Shown here: positions 11,173 to 20,716 of the stretch, one piece after another
Numbering within the stretch: the first letter of the stretch is position 1
Layout of the letters: each line of letters begins with the position of its first letter
IMG/VR virus record: IMGVR_UViG_3300025698_001396
Location: 1-23,649 of that record
DNA: 23,649 bases
Strand: one strand, 5' to 3'
DNA from: a virus
The notes under the pieces: generated by a model
What the model saw: the letters and a program-made list of their open reading frames with translations, nothing else
What the model was told of the DNA's origin: nothing
Database searches by the model: none
Translations under genes and position numbers: made by a program

Positions 11173-14100
11173 ATTTAGTAAAAATGTAATTTGGTTTTTA
11201 ACTTCATCAGATATAACCTTCTTTTCACGAAGGTTTTTATAATATGCGATTTTTTCTTCTCTATTATTAAGGCTGTTTAATTTTTCTGCTAAAAATTTCG
11301 CACGCTCTCCATTCTTTACACCTAGTTGTTTAATTTTCTTTTCTGTATAATTTAAACCATTTTGTGTGTCCTTCCCATATTCAACAACTTTATCATGCAA
11401 CGCTTTATTTTCAACTTTCATTGTTTTCATTTCTTTTATAGCTTGCTCTCTTGGTAATCTAGTAAGATATTCATAAGATGTTTCAGCATCCTTATTTAAA
11501 TAAAAACTTTCTTTTGATTGTTTTTTAAGCATACTTTGTATATTTTGTATATCTTTGCTTTCAGCACCAACAATCTCTCCAGATTTTTTACGCAAAAATC
11601 TACTTATAAAAGGTAACTCTTTTACAGCGGGTTTTTCTCCTTTACCAACAGCAGTTATCGTATTAATCATTTTAGATACGAATCTACCAGCTCCACCAAT
11701 ATATTGTTGATAAGCATAATTCATATTAGCAGGGGAAACTTCAATACCTTTTTCCGATAATTTTTCAGATATTTTTATAAAAGATTTTCCTGTTGAACTT
11801 TCTTCTAAACTATCAAAATATTTTATAGAATCAGGCGCATTTTGATCCCAGTCAGGTCTTATTTTTCCTCCCGTCCAAGATAGATTACGTGCCACATCTA
11901 CAGGTAAATCAAGTATAGTAGGTATCGCAGCTGAAAGTGAATCTGTACCACCAACTGGGTTATACGCTTCAAGTACGGCTGCTACAACACCATCAGCAGC
12001 ATCTTTAAAGTCAACATTTTCTCCACCAGCAATATCAGTTGCATAATCAGTCATAACTTTTAAAGGCTTTAAACCCCAAGAAACAGGAATATTTAAATAC
12101 CAAAAATCTTTTTCATCCCCTTCTAAGAATCCGGGCTTTGGCATAACAACCGTAAGGTTTGCTGTCCTATCCCATTTACTTACTTTATCTCGCCATTCTG
12201 GGTCCATAAAGTCATTCCATTCATTTGTAGCAGTTATACTCCCAACCATTGCAGTCGTTACTGATGCGGCTACTTTAGGATTTTTCATAGCACGAAGCAT
12301 TTTAACAGAACCTTGTATAGAAGCATTTGAAAACATGTAAAGAGCGTTAACAAGAGGCCCCCCTGTACCCATTTTATTAAAGTTGATAGATGCTTCTTTC
12401 GCAAGTACAGCTGCTCTTTGACGACTTGCTCCAAGCTCTAGAGATGTTTTGTAAATTGTTAATCTAGTAGAATCTTCAAATAATGTATTCCATTTATCTA
12501 CATACTCTACTATACCTCGAGCTGCTTTTCTTGGTTTACTTCTGTTTATTTTTTGTATCTTTTCATAATCCATATCCAACTGTTTGCGAGTTGAAAGTGA
12601 CATACCACCAGTCGTACCACCATCTTCAATCATTTGTTTATATAGTTTTGATCCTTCTGTATCTTTTCCTCTCATGAAATTTACTATATCTCTCAAGCTC
12701 TCTTGTTTTATTTCTTTTTTAGCAGCGTTAACCACACCTTTTGCTCCTATCTCTTTTTTACTTGCAGCATAAATAAGTGATTCCTGTAAATCTCTGATTT
12801 TATTTGGGAAGGCAAATTCAGGGTTAAATCTAGTCATTAAACCTGAATATAGTCTAGTAAAACTACCTATATATTTCATTGGGCCATCTAGCTTTGTACG
12901 ATTAATTCCTCTTAAAGCCATTGCTAAAGGCTGATCATTTATCTTAATTAATACTGGTTTACCAGCTTCTCTCATTTGTAGTACTGTGGGGTCGGTAACT
13001 CTTTCAAATATTGGTGAGCCGTCCTCTCTTGTACCAATTTTTTTCGGCTTGATTTCTTCAAATAAATCATCAAAGTATTTTTTATTATCTCTCACTAATT
13101 TTAAAGTAGATAAATCAACTGTATTTTTTTCAGCACGAGTTATAGCTTGTCTTTGGTTCGCTAATATATTTTTAACAATATCATCCACTTCTCTCTGACT
13201 ACCCTTTGCAGTTTTAAGGCCAGTTCCTTTTACATCTAAACCACGACCGCCTAAAACATCTACAATATTTTCGCTCTCTGCGAATATACGTTGAAGAGGT
13301 ACATGATTTGCATATTTATTACGAAGTGTATTATAAAATTTACGATCTATAACTTGCGAATCAAGCAAAATATCAAGTGTTTCTTTATTAACATTTAATA
13401 AATTATCAGCTGCTTTTTTAATTTCTCCATAATATTCTTTACCTTCTATATTTTTAAGTATAGCCTTTGCTTCATTGTCAGTTATCCCAGCTGCCTTTTC
13501 TCCCAAACTAGCATTTCGTTCAGGTGCATGTTTAGCAAGTAAGTAATCATTAATATCTTTGCGGATAATTTTATCATCTATTTTTAAATCGTCGCCAAGT
13601 TTTAATAAATCATTGTCAATTGTTTTTGCCATTGTGTCTAAATTTTCCATACGTGAACTAACCCTCCCATGCATTAATATCTCTTTTTCATAAGGGTTAG
13701 ATAAGTCATCCACTTTTACATTTGGATCTTCAACTATTCTCCTTACTCTTTCCCAATCATCAACTAATGTTTCTCTAGTCTTAATCCAAGCGTTCTCTGC
13801 CTTGTTCCTAAACTCCTTATAATAACCATTTTTAGTAGCGTTTATAGTGGTTGGACCTCCTAATTCTACTTCAGCTTTTGGTAATGCTCTTGCCATTTCT
13901 GGTGTATCATAGTATGATTGAGTATATGAAGAAACCAACTTATTATCACTCGGATTCACATTTCCAGACTCCAAAACATCTGAAATCAATTTTTTTCTTG
14001 GCGCTTCTATGCGCTCTGTTTTTGTTGGGAGTATATTGCGGTCAGGAAGGGATGAAATCTCATCCTGAACGACCGGAGTATCAATCTTGGGACGGGATAG

Positions 14101-16002
14101 AGTAGGGTCTTCTCTGTGTTCTTTAATAAAATACAAAACTGAATCAGTTTCTATTTCACCTTTATTATTATATGTCGCTAATTCAAGAGCATCACTTATC
14201 TCATTTTGTTTTACACCTTGTACCTTTAATCTTTTAGTAATATCTTCTTCAGGAAAATAACCTTGAGGAAGCTTAAGTGAATCTACTGCTTCTTTAGCAA
14301 GGTCATCAGTTTTAGATACAGGTTTAGTTGGTATCTTAGTTTTAGGTTCTAATTTACCATCAAGAAACAAACCTTTTACTATGTTCTTCTTTGTATCATC
14401 TAACTCTAAATATTTTGATGAAAAAGATTCCACAGACTCATCAATTAGTCCTCCATCATCTTTTAACATTTTTCTTCTTGCACTATCTGATAGATTATCA
14501 TATATATTAGAAACACTAGAGTCATCCATTTTAGATATTTTATTACCACGAATAAAATTATCATATTTGTCAATACTAATATCTTCTATTTTTTTTATAG
14601 CGTCACCTATCTTTTTTTGTTTTGAAAGTATTAAATGTTCTCCACTTTCATCATATATTTCATATCCTTTAGTTGTTTTTTTATATGATATTGTTACACC
14701 ATTATTTAGATTCTTTGTTATGGTGTTCGCAGGTGCTTTTGGCTTATAAGTTGACTCACCACCTTCTGCTAATTTTTTATAATTTTCTTTAAATGTATCT
14801 ACTCCAGTACGTTCTATTTGATTTTTAAAAGTTTTTATGGCATCTTCTTTTGTGTAATTTGAAAATTTAGAATTATAACTACCTAAATATTTACCAGTAT
14901 AATGTTCATACAAAGTAATACTACCATCAGCTTCTTTAATTTCTACACCAACAGCATTATAAGGAAGTTCCACACGTTCTCCAACCTTTTTATTTTTAGC
15001 TCCTTGTGGTACAACTGTCAATTTGCCAGCTTCTTTAGTAGCCTTTGTAGTTTTTTTTGCTTCTGCAATTTTCTTAATCAGTATTTCAGCGACATCATCT
15101 GTTTTAGTGCTTATTATATCTGGTGCAAAATGCCTAGCTAAATCATCAGTTACGCCCATTTTAAGAAGCATATTAACAGCATCATCTATTTTACTTATCC
15201 CTTTGAAAGCTTCTACTGTCGCTTTTTTTGTACCACCAATTGGCATCAAGTCCAAACCAACACTTCCAACTACACCTATAAAAGCTATTTCTTCTGGATG
15301 TGCAATAGCTACTTGGCCCATTGTTTTAGTCGGATTTTTCTCTCCCCACTCTTTAACTTTAAGTTCTGATTCAGCTATCCTTAATTCTACTGATTTAACT
15401 GGTTCATCTTTAAATATCCATTTTAAACTATCAGGTACCTCAACTTCAGTTATATTTGGCACATCTGAATCTGGACCAGCATCAACCTTAGCAAGAGCAT
15501 TACCAAGGGTAACACCAGCACTACCAATATTCCTAGACGTTTCTTGAGCTAGGTTTTTTAAAATACCTTTTTCTGTAGCGTATCTTAATAATTGTTGTTT
15601 TCTTCCAACGGGAGTGAGTAGTGAAGCGATTGAAAAAGCAGTTTTAACAGGTTTTTTAATAGGTTCTGCTACCACTTCATTGTCACTTACTTCTTCTCCT
15701 CTCTTATAAAAGTCGAATAAAGTATCAAAAGAAAAAGGACTTCTATTAGGTTCTTTAATAGTTTCTTTAACAGGCCCTTTTTGCTCTATCCTGTTTTTTG
15801 ATATTTTACCTTTAGTTGGGATTATATTTACCGGAGTGGTTTCTTTTACTAATTTATTTTCTTTTTCTTTTTCTTTTTCTTTTTCTTTTTCTATTCTTCT
15901 TTTAAGGTAAGAGCTAGTTTCAGTCGCTTCACCACCTGTACCACGCCTAATACTCTCAAGGCTTTCTTGGAGCTTATCTGTAATTGAACTGAATAGTGAC
16001 AT
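11164..16002 (-). CDS. Large virion/injection protein with LPD38-type region (1612 aa)
   Basis: This is by far the largest gene. At about residues 1045-1330 the sequence around RFNPEFAFPNKIRDLQESL, then SINFNKMGTGGPLVNALYMF and the following hydrophobic segment matches, in style, the large polyvalent-protein domain LPD38 of phage injection proteins, which enter the cell with the DNA. The N-terminal third is mostly disordered and charged, with a (KE)n run at residues 37-48. A Gly/Ile-rich hydrophobic patch lies at about 235-250. Helical repeats occupy about 750-1000, and the C-terminal 180 residues form a Lys-rich coiled coil. It is the last gene of the virion operon, as expected for an ejected internal protein. 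No protease, lysozyme or ADP-ribosyltransferase motif was found. Confidence 0.7.
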   Translation of the reverse strand: MSLFSSITDKLQESLESIRRGTGGEATETSSYLKRRIEKEKEKEKEKENKLVKETTPVNIIPTKGKISKNRIEQKGPVKETIKEPNRSPFSFDTLFDFYKRGEEVSDNEVVAEPIKKPVKTAFSIASLLTPVGRKQQLLRYATEKGILKNLAQETSRNIGSAGVTLGNALAKVDAGPDSDVPNITEVEVPDSLKWIFKDEPVKSVELRIAESELKVKEWGEKNPTKTMGQVAIAHPEEIAFIGVVGSVGLDLMPIGGTKKATVEAFKGISKIDDAVNMLLKMGVTDDLARHFAPDIISTKTDDVAEILIKKIAEAKKTTKATKEAGKLTVVPQGAKNKKVGERVELPYNAVGVEIKEADGSITLYEHYTGKYLGSYNSKFSNYTKEDAIKTFKNQIERTGVDTFKENYKKLAEGGESTYKPKAPANTITKNLNNGVTISYKKTTKGYEIYDESGEHLILSKQKKIGDAIKKIEDISIDKYDNFIRGNKISKMDDSSVSNIYDNLSDSARRKMLKDDGGLIDESVESFSSKYLELDDTKKNIVKGLFLDGKLEPKTKIPTKPVSKTDDLAKEAVDSLKLPQGYFPEEDITKRLKVQGVKQNEISDALELATYNNKGEIETDSVLYFIKEHREDPTLSRPKIDTPVVQDEISSLPDRNILPTKTERIEAPRKKLISDVLESGNVNPSDNKLVSSYTQSYYDTPEMARALPKAEVELGGPTTINATKNGYYKEFRNKAENAWIKTRETLVDDWERVRRIVEDPNVKVDDLSNPYEKEILMHGRVSSRMENLDTMAKTIDNDLLKLGDDLKIDDKIIRKDINDYLLAKHAPERNASLGEKAAGITDNEAKAILKNIEGKEYYGEIKKAADNLLNVNKETLDILLDSQVIDRKFYNTLRNKYANHVPLQRIFAESENIVDVLGGRGLDVKGTGLKTAKGSQREVDDIVKNILANQRQAITRAEKNTVDLSTLKLVRDNKKYFDDLFEEIKPKKIGTREDGSPIFERVTDPTVLQMREAGKPVLIKINDQPLAMALRGINRTKLDGPMKYIGSFTRLYSGLMTRFNPEFAFPNKIRDLQESLIYAASKKEIGAKGVVNAAKKEIKQESLRDIVNFMRGKDTEGSKLYKQMIEDGGTTGGMSLSTRKQLDMDYEKIQKINRSKPRKAARGIVEYVDKWNTLFEDSTRLTIYKTSLELGASRQRAAVLAKEASINFNKMGTGGPLVNALYMFSNASIQGSVKMLRAMKNPKVAASVTTAMVGSITATNEWNDFMDPEWRDKVSKWDRTANLTVVMPKPGFLEGDEKDFWYLNIPVSWGLKPLKVMTDYATDIAGGENVDFKDAADGVVAAVLEAYNPVGGTDSLSAAIPTILDLPVDVARNLSWTGGKIRPDWDQNAPDSIKYFDSLEESSTGKSFIKISEKLSEKGIEVSPANMNYAYQQYIGGAGRFVSKMINTITAVGKGEKPAVKELPFISRFLRKKSGEIVGAESKDIQNIQSMLKKQSKESFYLNKDAETSYEYLTRLPREQAIKEMKTMKVENKALHDKVVEYGKDTQNGLNYTEKKIKQLGVKNGERAKFLAEKLNSLNNREEKIAYYKNLREKKVISDEVKNQITFLLNRK
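15857..15891. repeat. Hexanucleotide tandem repeat encoding (KE)n
   Basis: Almost six copies of the unit TTTTTC lie inside the 1612-residue gene and are read on the minus strand as alternating Lys and Glu. Because the unit is six bases, gain or loss of copies by polymerase slippage changes the protein by two residues without a frameshift. It is therefore a tolerated length-variable linker rather than an on/off switch. Confidence 0.85.
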
Positions 16003-16020
16003 ATTTTTTATTTTATTTTA

Positions 16021-17463
16021 CTAGCCTTCTGGGAACATTGCATTGTAATCTTCTCCCCCTCCCCCGCTATCACTTATAGCCTGTGTTTTAGATTGGAAAT
16101 ATTTTTTAGCAGTAGGATCAGATGGATTTAAATATACATTAGCAGGTACTCTATTTACAAAGTCTTTTAAAACTTTAGCACCAGATAAAGAATACTTCTC
16201 ATATAGTTTAGCATATTCTTCAGTATTAATATAGCCATCTTCTCCACGAGTGTTTATTAATGATTGAATATCTTGTGTTATCCCAGTTCCATAATCTGTA
16301 CTGTTTTTTACTTTGGTCATTACACCACTAGAATACGACATTATTTCTTTTGAAATTGGATCAAACTCAACAATCATTACTTCTCCAGATGGAGATATTT
16401 CTTTATATACATGTGATTTTTCATCACGTTTCAACCCTTCGTAAGTATTATCACCAAGTTTAATTTTTTCTCCGATTGGAACTTTATCAAGTAAAGAATA
16501 TACATCTTTAAGTAAACCAACTTCATCCTCTAAATTTTCCATATCACTCATTTTTTGATTTGTGTCATATAATTTTTGAGCGTAACCATCACCATATATT
16601 GAATCAATACCTTCTATCATTTCATCTGTAAGGGGTGAATTTGTTTCAGATAAAGCAGTTACTTTATCAATACCATAATCTGTTCTAACTTGTTCTTCTT
16701 TCCTATAACTAGCAATAAGCTCAACTTTACTGTCAGCCAAGTCAATTGCCTTTTGGTTAGCGTCTTGTGCTAATTTAAACAACTCTTGTGCTGCTTGGTT
16801 ATCTTCTCTTTTACCAGTTCTGATTGCTTCTTCTGCTTTTTCTTTTGCAAGTTCAATTGCTCTATTCTTTTGAGCGTGAAGATTTTGGATATTCCTATCA
16901 TAATCCATTTCAATTTCTTTTAATTTACCACCGGCACCTCTGAAATCTCCACCTTCAGTTGGAAGTACCGCAGCTTTACCAGCAATTTGTGTGTTCATAA
17001 AACCACCACGCTCACCACCACTTATATCAGCGACTGGTTGACCACGTCTTTGAGCTTCTTGTGCTTCCTGAATAGATTGGTCATATTGTGCGCCTGCTCT
17101 TACACCTTCTTTTTCTATGTTAGCTAATTGGTCAGCTGTAAGCTCTGCATTTGGGTCCTGATAGCCTATAGCAGTCCTAATATCATCAATAGTAGTTTGA
17201 ACATCTAAATTACCAATGTCTGCCATGAGGCCTGTTGTGTCAGTTCTGACAGCATTTACATCCTTGCGCACGTTTTCAGAACCACTCACAATGTTATTTG
17301 ATGATGTTGTTCTGAATTTATCAGTAAGTGGAGTAGGATTAACAGGACCTTTATCAGCTTCCAAAGCTTTTAAAGCAGTACCTTCATCGAAACCTTTTCC
17401 TATCATATCATCATAAGCTGCTTTTGCTCTAAAAGGATCTTTAAATTGTTCAAAATTTGCCAT
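16021..17463 (-). CDS. Virion-associated coiled-coil protein (480 aa)
   Basis: No family was recognised. The first 60 residues (MANFEQFKDPFRAKAAYDDM...) look like a small helical domain followed by a flexible Thr/Ser/Pro stretch. A glycine-rich turn region (SGGERGGFMNTQIAGKAAV) lies near residue 150. Residues about 180-260 form a Lys/Glu/Ala coiled coil (EMDYDRNIQNLHAQKNRAIE). The rest is mixed alpha/beta, ending SGGGGEDYNAMFPEG. It lies between the stopper-like gene and the large injection protein with gaps of 12 and 18 bases, so it is most likely a second internal or ejection protein. Length and alanine-rich coiled coil suit that role, but this is inference from position. Confidence 0.6.
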   Translation of the reverse strand: MANFEQFKDPFRAKAAYDDMIGKGFDEGTALKALEADKGPVNPTPLTDKFRTTSSNNIVSGSENVRKDVNAVRTDTTGLMADIGNLDVQTTIDDIRTAIGYQDPNAELTADQLANIEKEGVRAGAQYDQSIQEAQEAQRRGQPVADISGGERGGFMNTQIAGKAAVLPTEGGDFRGAGGKLKEIEMDYDRNIQNLHAQKNRAIELAKEKAEEAIRTGKREDNQAAQELFKLAQDANQKAIDLADSKVELIASYRKEEQVRTDYGIDKVTALSETNSPLTDEMIEGIDSIYGDGYAQKLYDTNQKMSDMENLEDEVGLLKDVYSLLDKVPIGEKIKLGDNTYEGLKRDEKSHVYKEISPSGEVMIVEFDPISKEIMSYSSGVMTKVKNSTDYGTGITQDIQSLINTRGEDGYINTEEYAKLYEKYSLSGAKVLKDFVNRVPANVYLNPSDPTAKKYFQSKTQAISDSGGGGEDYNAMFPEG

Positions 17464-17475
17464 ATTATTAATTAT

Positions 17476-19449
17476 TTATTTGAATTGTTTATATAATATT
17501 CTTTTCTCTGGTTGTGTAGCTTCTCTAACTTTAAAGCCAAAGGCAGTTATCTCCCAAGTTTGACCATCTGAATCAGAGCCAAATTCTATTTGAGCATTGT
17601 AAAAAGGTAATGCTCTAAAATCTTTTGATAAATAAACTCTGAATTTCTTTTTATTAACTTCACTACTTGATCCAAACTTTTCAAAACCAAAAGGGTGTAG
17701 CCCAAAAATATTATAAGGAATTGCATTAAAGATATAATCTGTATCAGTTGCACCATCTATTGTAGTTGAATATTGCTCTGTGTAACCATCATCATCAAGT
17801 AAAAGTGATATAGTAAGTTCTGTGTTATCAGTAATATATCCTTCGATATAAACTGAATCCATTTCTTTCATATTGCTAAATGGGATTCCAGTATCAGAGA
17901 ATGTAAATTGTTTTGATCTCCATGAAGAAGTAAATGCAAAATCACTATCAACCGGCTCATCAATTACTTTGTAAACATTTGCCACTGTTGCATCAGCAAA
18001 ATATAATGCTTCTCCGTCTCCATCATCATATATAGTGAAGTCATTAGCTGACCAACCTATGATTGGACTTTCCCAAGCTTTAATAATTGCATTATAAACT
18101 AAAACTGTATCTGGTTTAGTTATATCGTCTGACGAACGCACTGACATGTAAGCTGATTCTTTCCAGAATATACCAGCTCCACTGTCAAAGTTTATAACAT
18201 CAGCAGTCGGTTGTATTGGGTATGATATTGGAGTAATTTGAGGGTAATCAACTTCAGCTAACCTTGATAAATTCATTATTTGATTATCAGGTGTCACAAA
18301 ATACATTCCGTTAGATCCTGTAAATATCATTTTATTGTTGATATTTCCTGTAGTTTGAGATTTGCCATCAAAAGGTTTAAGTGGGGTTATTGTATATAAG
18401 CCATCCCCATCTAGTTTTGCTTTGTAAGTTATATTTCTTTTAAACATGTAAGTAGCACCCTCATCTTGGGCCATACCTGTTACTGCTCCGCCACCTTCAC
18501 CTAGGTTAAATATCCCAGCGTCTGATGCAGTTGATTCATTTATAAGTGTTGTTAAATATATTGTAGCGTCTCCATATTTTGAAAAATATACTGCTTGAGG
18601 AGTTGAAGTTATACCTGCAATTAATATCCTATTATTTGCTACTAAATATATGTTACCCTTTGGATTACTAGGATATTCTTTTATTGCTTGAGTTACGCTA
18701 CGATTTACAGCACATCCGACTGTTGATGTTCCAACTGTGAATGTCGTAGCTGTTTTTGCAGTATAAACTAAATCAGTATCACAATATCTAAGTGTTCCTG
18801 TCGTGAAGAATCCTGTTGTGTCTGCTACATTTATTGTAGTTGTACCAATTACTACCGCTTCTGATAAAAGGCTGTGAGCGCCATTCCAGCGAGCAAATTC
18901 ATCATAAGCATTGCCGAAGTACACATAACTTTTTAAATCTGTATTTATATTGTAGTCAGCAAAGTCATAAGCTTTATTGTCAGTTGATGTAGTCCTTAAA
19001 CTTTCCCAAAGATCATTTTCTTCTTCAAAGTATTCAAGGTAAGTACCACGACTTCTAAGCATAACGTTTTCACCACTTCTTTTTCTAAATGTATGTAGTG
19101 AAGTGACTGCGTCTTCTGTAGTAGTTGAAGTACCTTTTATTTCATAACCAAAGTCACGTGCTGAAATTCTATCGCCATCATTGATAAGTGTATTTTGTCC
19201 ATTTGGATTTGCACCTTGTGGTAATTTACTAGAATCTTGCTTTGTTTGATAGCCTGAAAAACTGTTGACGATGTACCACTTTGAATCTGGAAAGTTTGCT
19301 CCAAGCATTATATTTTCTGCTTCTACAACAGGAGCGTTGTTTATCTGATTTTCTGTATATTCTTTATTTATGTGTGGAACTGTAAAAATTGAAGATAACA
19401 AAACACTAAATGCAGCTATTATTAGTTTTGTTTTTTCAAATTTTATCAT
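17476..19449 (-). CDS. Phage stopper / beta-propeller-like tail protein with N-terminal hydrophobic segment (657 aa)
   Basis: Residues 8-24 (KLIIAAFSVLLSSIFTV) are hydrophobic and follow two lysines, like a signal or anchor sequence. The remainder is beta-rich with repeated Trp, Gly and Asp motifs, such as DRISARDFGYEIKGTST (about 94-110), VADTTGFFTTGTLRYCDTDLVYT (partly near 210-230) and ITGMAQDEGATYMFKR-like repeats. This pattern is typical of podophage packaged-DNA-stabilising or hub proteins that close the portal. The gene lies just after the adaptor gene, separated by one base, the usual order for head completion proteins. The hydrophobic leader is unexpected in a virion protein. The assignment comes from composition and order, not a diagnostic motif. 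Confidence 0.55.
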   Translation of the reverse strand: MIKFEKTKLIIAAFSVLLSSIFTVPHINKEYTENQINNAPVVEAENIMLGANFPDSKWYIVNSFSGYQTKQDSSKLPQGANPNGQNTLINDGDRISARDFGYEIKGTSTTTEDAVTSLHTFRKRSGENVMLRSRGTYLEYFEEENDLWESLRTTSTDNKAYDFADYNINTDLKSYVYFGNAYDEFARWNGAHSLLSEAVVIGTTTINVADTTGFFTTGTLRYCDTDLVYTAKTATTFTVGTSTVGCAVNRSVTQAIKEYPSNPKGNIYLVANNRILIAGITSTPQAVYFSKYGDATIYLTTLINESTASDAGIFNLGEGGGAVTGMAQDEGATYMFKRNITYKAKLDGDGLYTITPLKPFDGKSQTTGNINNKMIFTGSNGMYFVTPDNQIMNLSRLAEVDYPQITPISYPIQPTADVINFDSGAGIFWKESAYMSVRSSDDITKPDTVLVYNAIIKAWESPIIGWSANDFTIYDDGDGEALYFADATVANVYKVIDEPVDSDFAFTSSWRSKQFTFSDTGIPFSNMKEMDSVYIEGYITDNTELTISLLLDDDGYTEQYSTTIDGATDTDYIFNAIPYNIFGLHPFGFEKFGSSSEVNKKKFRVYLSKDFRALPFYNAQIEFGSDSDGQTWEITAFGFKVREATQPEKRILYKQFK

Positions 19450-19450
19450 A

Positions 19451-20653
19451 TTAATATCTATTATCTTCGCTGAATGATCTTGATGTTGAACCCATTTGTG
19501 ATGGGAATCTCCATCTGTGAGTAGTAATTAATTGTTCTAAACTAGGATAATTTGATTTTAGTGCATCCCAAGCCATATCTCTTTTTTCTAAAATTTTTGG
19601 GTAAACTTTACTATTCTCTAAATCAGCAATTGTTGAAGTCATTGCGTCATACATTATAATATCTGCAAATTCTTTCGGACCTATAAGTTCTGAATCAGTT
19701 GAATATATTTCACTAACATTCATGAAAAATTGTTGATCTGCAACTGACGATGAAATTGTTTTAATTTGAAAATTTGAGTAGTACCAATAATCCATTAATC
19801 TCCATTGCTTATATGAAACTTCATCTATGTAATATAAACCACTTGCAGCTCCATTTAATTGCATTGCATAATAATCAAACAAAGTTGAAGTATCAACTGT
19901 GCCAGTTGTGCCATCAGGTGCATTTAAATCAATTGCTATATAATTAAAATCATTTGCTTTAAATGCTTGGCCAGAGAATTGTATTGTAATAGTTTTATAA
20001 AGATAATTTGAGCTATCGGCACCAAAACGTAGAGTTATTGAAGTTGGAGCGGTTGATAAAAATACTCTATAAAATACATAATTTCTTTTGTAAACTGTAT
20101 CTGTAAAAGCTGTGAATGATTTTTCAAGCAAACCTGTGCCGGTTGAATTTACTACTGTTAAACGAAGTGAACCATTACCTGTTTTATAAATCACATTGTC
20201 AATTGCTTTTGCTGTGATATCACCGGAGATTGTATATCCTGAATCTAGTTCACAAGTATCGATAATCCTGTTATTGCCACCTATATTTTTATTTCTTATA
20301 CCAAGAAACTTTGTAGCTTGGTCCCAGATTTCTGCAACTGATGACCTGTTGTTTGGGTCTTCGTAAAATTCTTTTATAGAAGTGTAATATGGTTTTGGCT
20401 TGTCAGCGTAATTTTCTTCTTGCCCTTCAAGTATTGCAAGTTTTAAATGGTCAGATGCTGTAGGATATTCTAAAACTTCATCAAAAACACGCAGTGTAGT
20501 CTTTTTTAATGTCCAAGGAAGTTGGTGTGTTCTCATTAGGTTACGCAAAGCTTCATCTAAATCATATACTAAGAACTGTTCTTCAGTATTCCTGTAGATT
20601 GCTTGCCATCTATTCATTCTATTTAGTAAGGTTGATAACAATGTTGTTTGCAT
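19451..20653 (-). CDS. Head-to-tail adaptor-like protein with inserted beta-sandwich domain (400 aa)
   Basis: The N-terminal 120 residues are helical and resemble phage adaptors (gp4/gp11-like): LLNRMNRWQAIYRNTEEQ, LRNLMRTHQLPWTLKKTT. The last 100 residues return to helices (FADIIMYDAMTSTIADLENS ... DMAWDALKSNYP). Between them, at about residues 130-280, sits a beta-rich block with TGNGSLRLTV, YVFYRVFLST, FNYIAIDLNA and YYIDEVSYKQW. That is the signature of a carbohydrate-binding-type jelly roll, in which the last strand often reads YIDEV. Adaptor proteins are usually 100-200 residues, so the insert explains the length. The block may face outward on the tail and contact the cell surface. Fold calls are by eye. 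Confidence 0.55.
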   Translation of the reverse strand: MQTTLLSTLLNRMNRWQAIYRNTEEQFLVYDLDEALRNLMRTHQLPWTLKKTTLRVFDEVLEYPTASDHLKLAILEGQEENYADKPKPYYTSIKEFYEDPNNRSSVAEIWDQATKFLGIRNKNIGGNNRIIDTCELDSGYTISGDITAKAIDNVIYKTGNGSLRLTVVNSTGTGLLEKSFTAFTDTVYKRNYVFYRVFLSTAPTSITLRFGADSSNYLYKTITIQFSGQAFKANDFNYIAIDLNAPDGTTGTVDTSTLFDYYAMQLNGAASGLYYIDEVSYKQWRLMDYWYYSNFQIKTISSSVADQQFFMNVSEIYSTDSELIGPKEFADIIMYDAMTSTIADLENSKVYPKILEKRDMAWDALKSNYPSLEQLITTHRWRFPSQMGSTSRSFSEDNRY

Positions 20654-20686
20654 ATTGTTTTATATTAAATTTCTTTATAGTCCCCA

Positions 20687-20701
20687 CCTCGTAAGATGAG
20701 G
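20687..20701. other. Small hairpin between fibre and adaptor genes
   Basis: CCTCG and TGAGG form a 5-bp stem (one G-T) around a 5-base loop in the 63-base gap upstream of the adaptor start. No U run follows on the transcribed minus strand, so a terminator role is doubtful. An RNA processing site or partial attenuator after the fibre gene is possible. It is the only sizeable gap in the virion operon. Confidence 0.3.
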
Positions 20702-20716
20702 ATTAAAAGTGTTTAA

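Noticed and set aside
15023-15547. Plus-strand 174-codon frame inside the large virion gene
   Set aside because: It is hydrophobic shadow coding opposite a continuous 1612-codon gene, with no promoter or start signal.
15857-15891. On/off phase-variation repeat
   Set aside because: The six-base unit cannot shift the reading frame; it can only change linker length.
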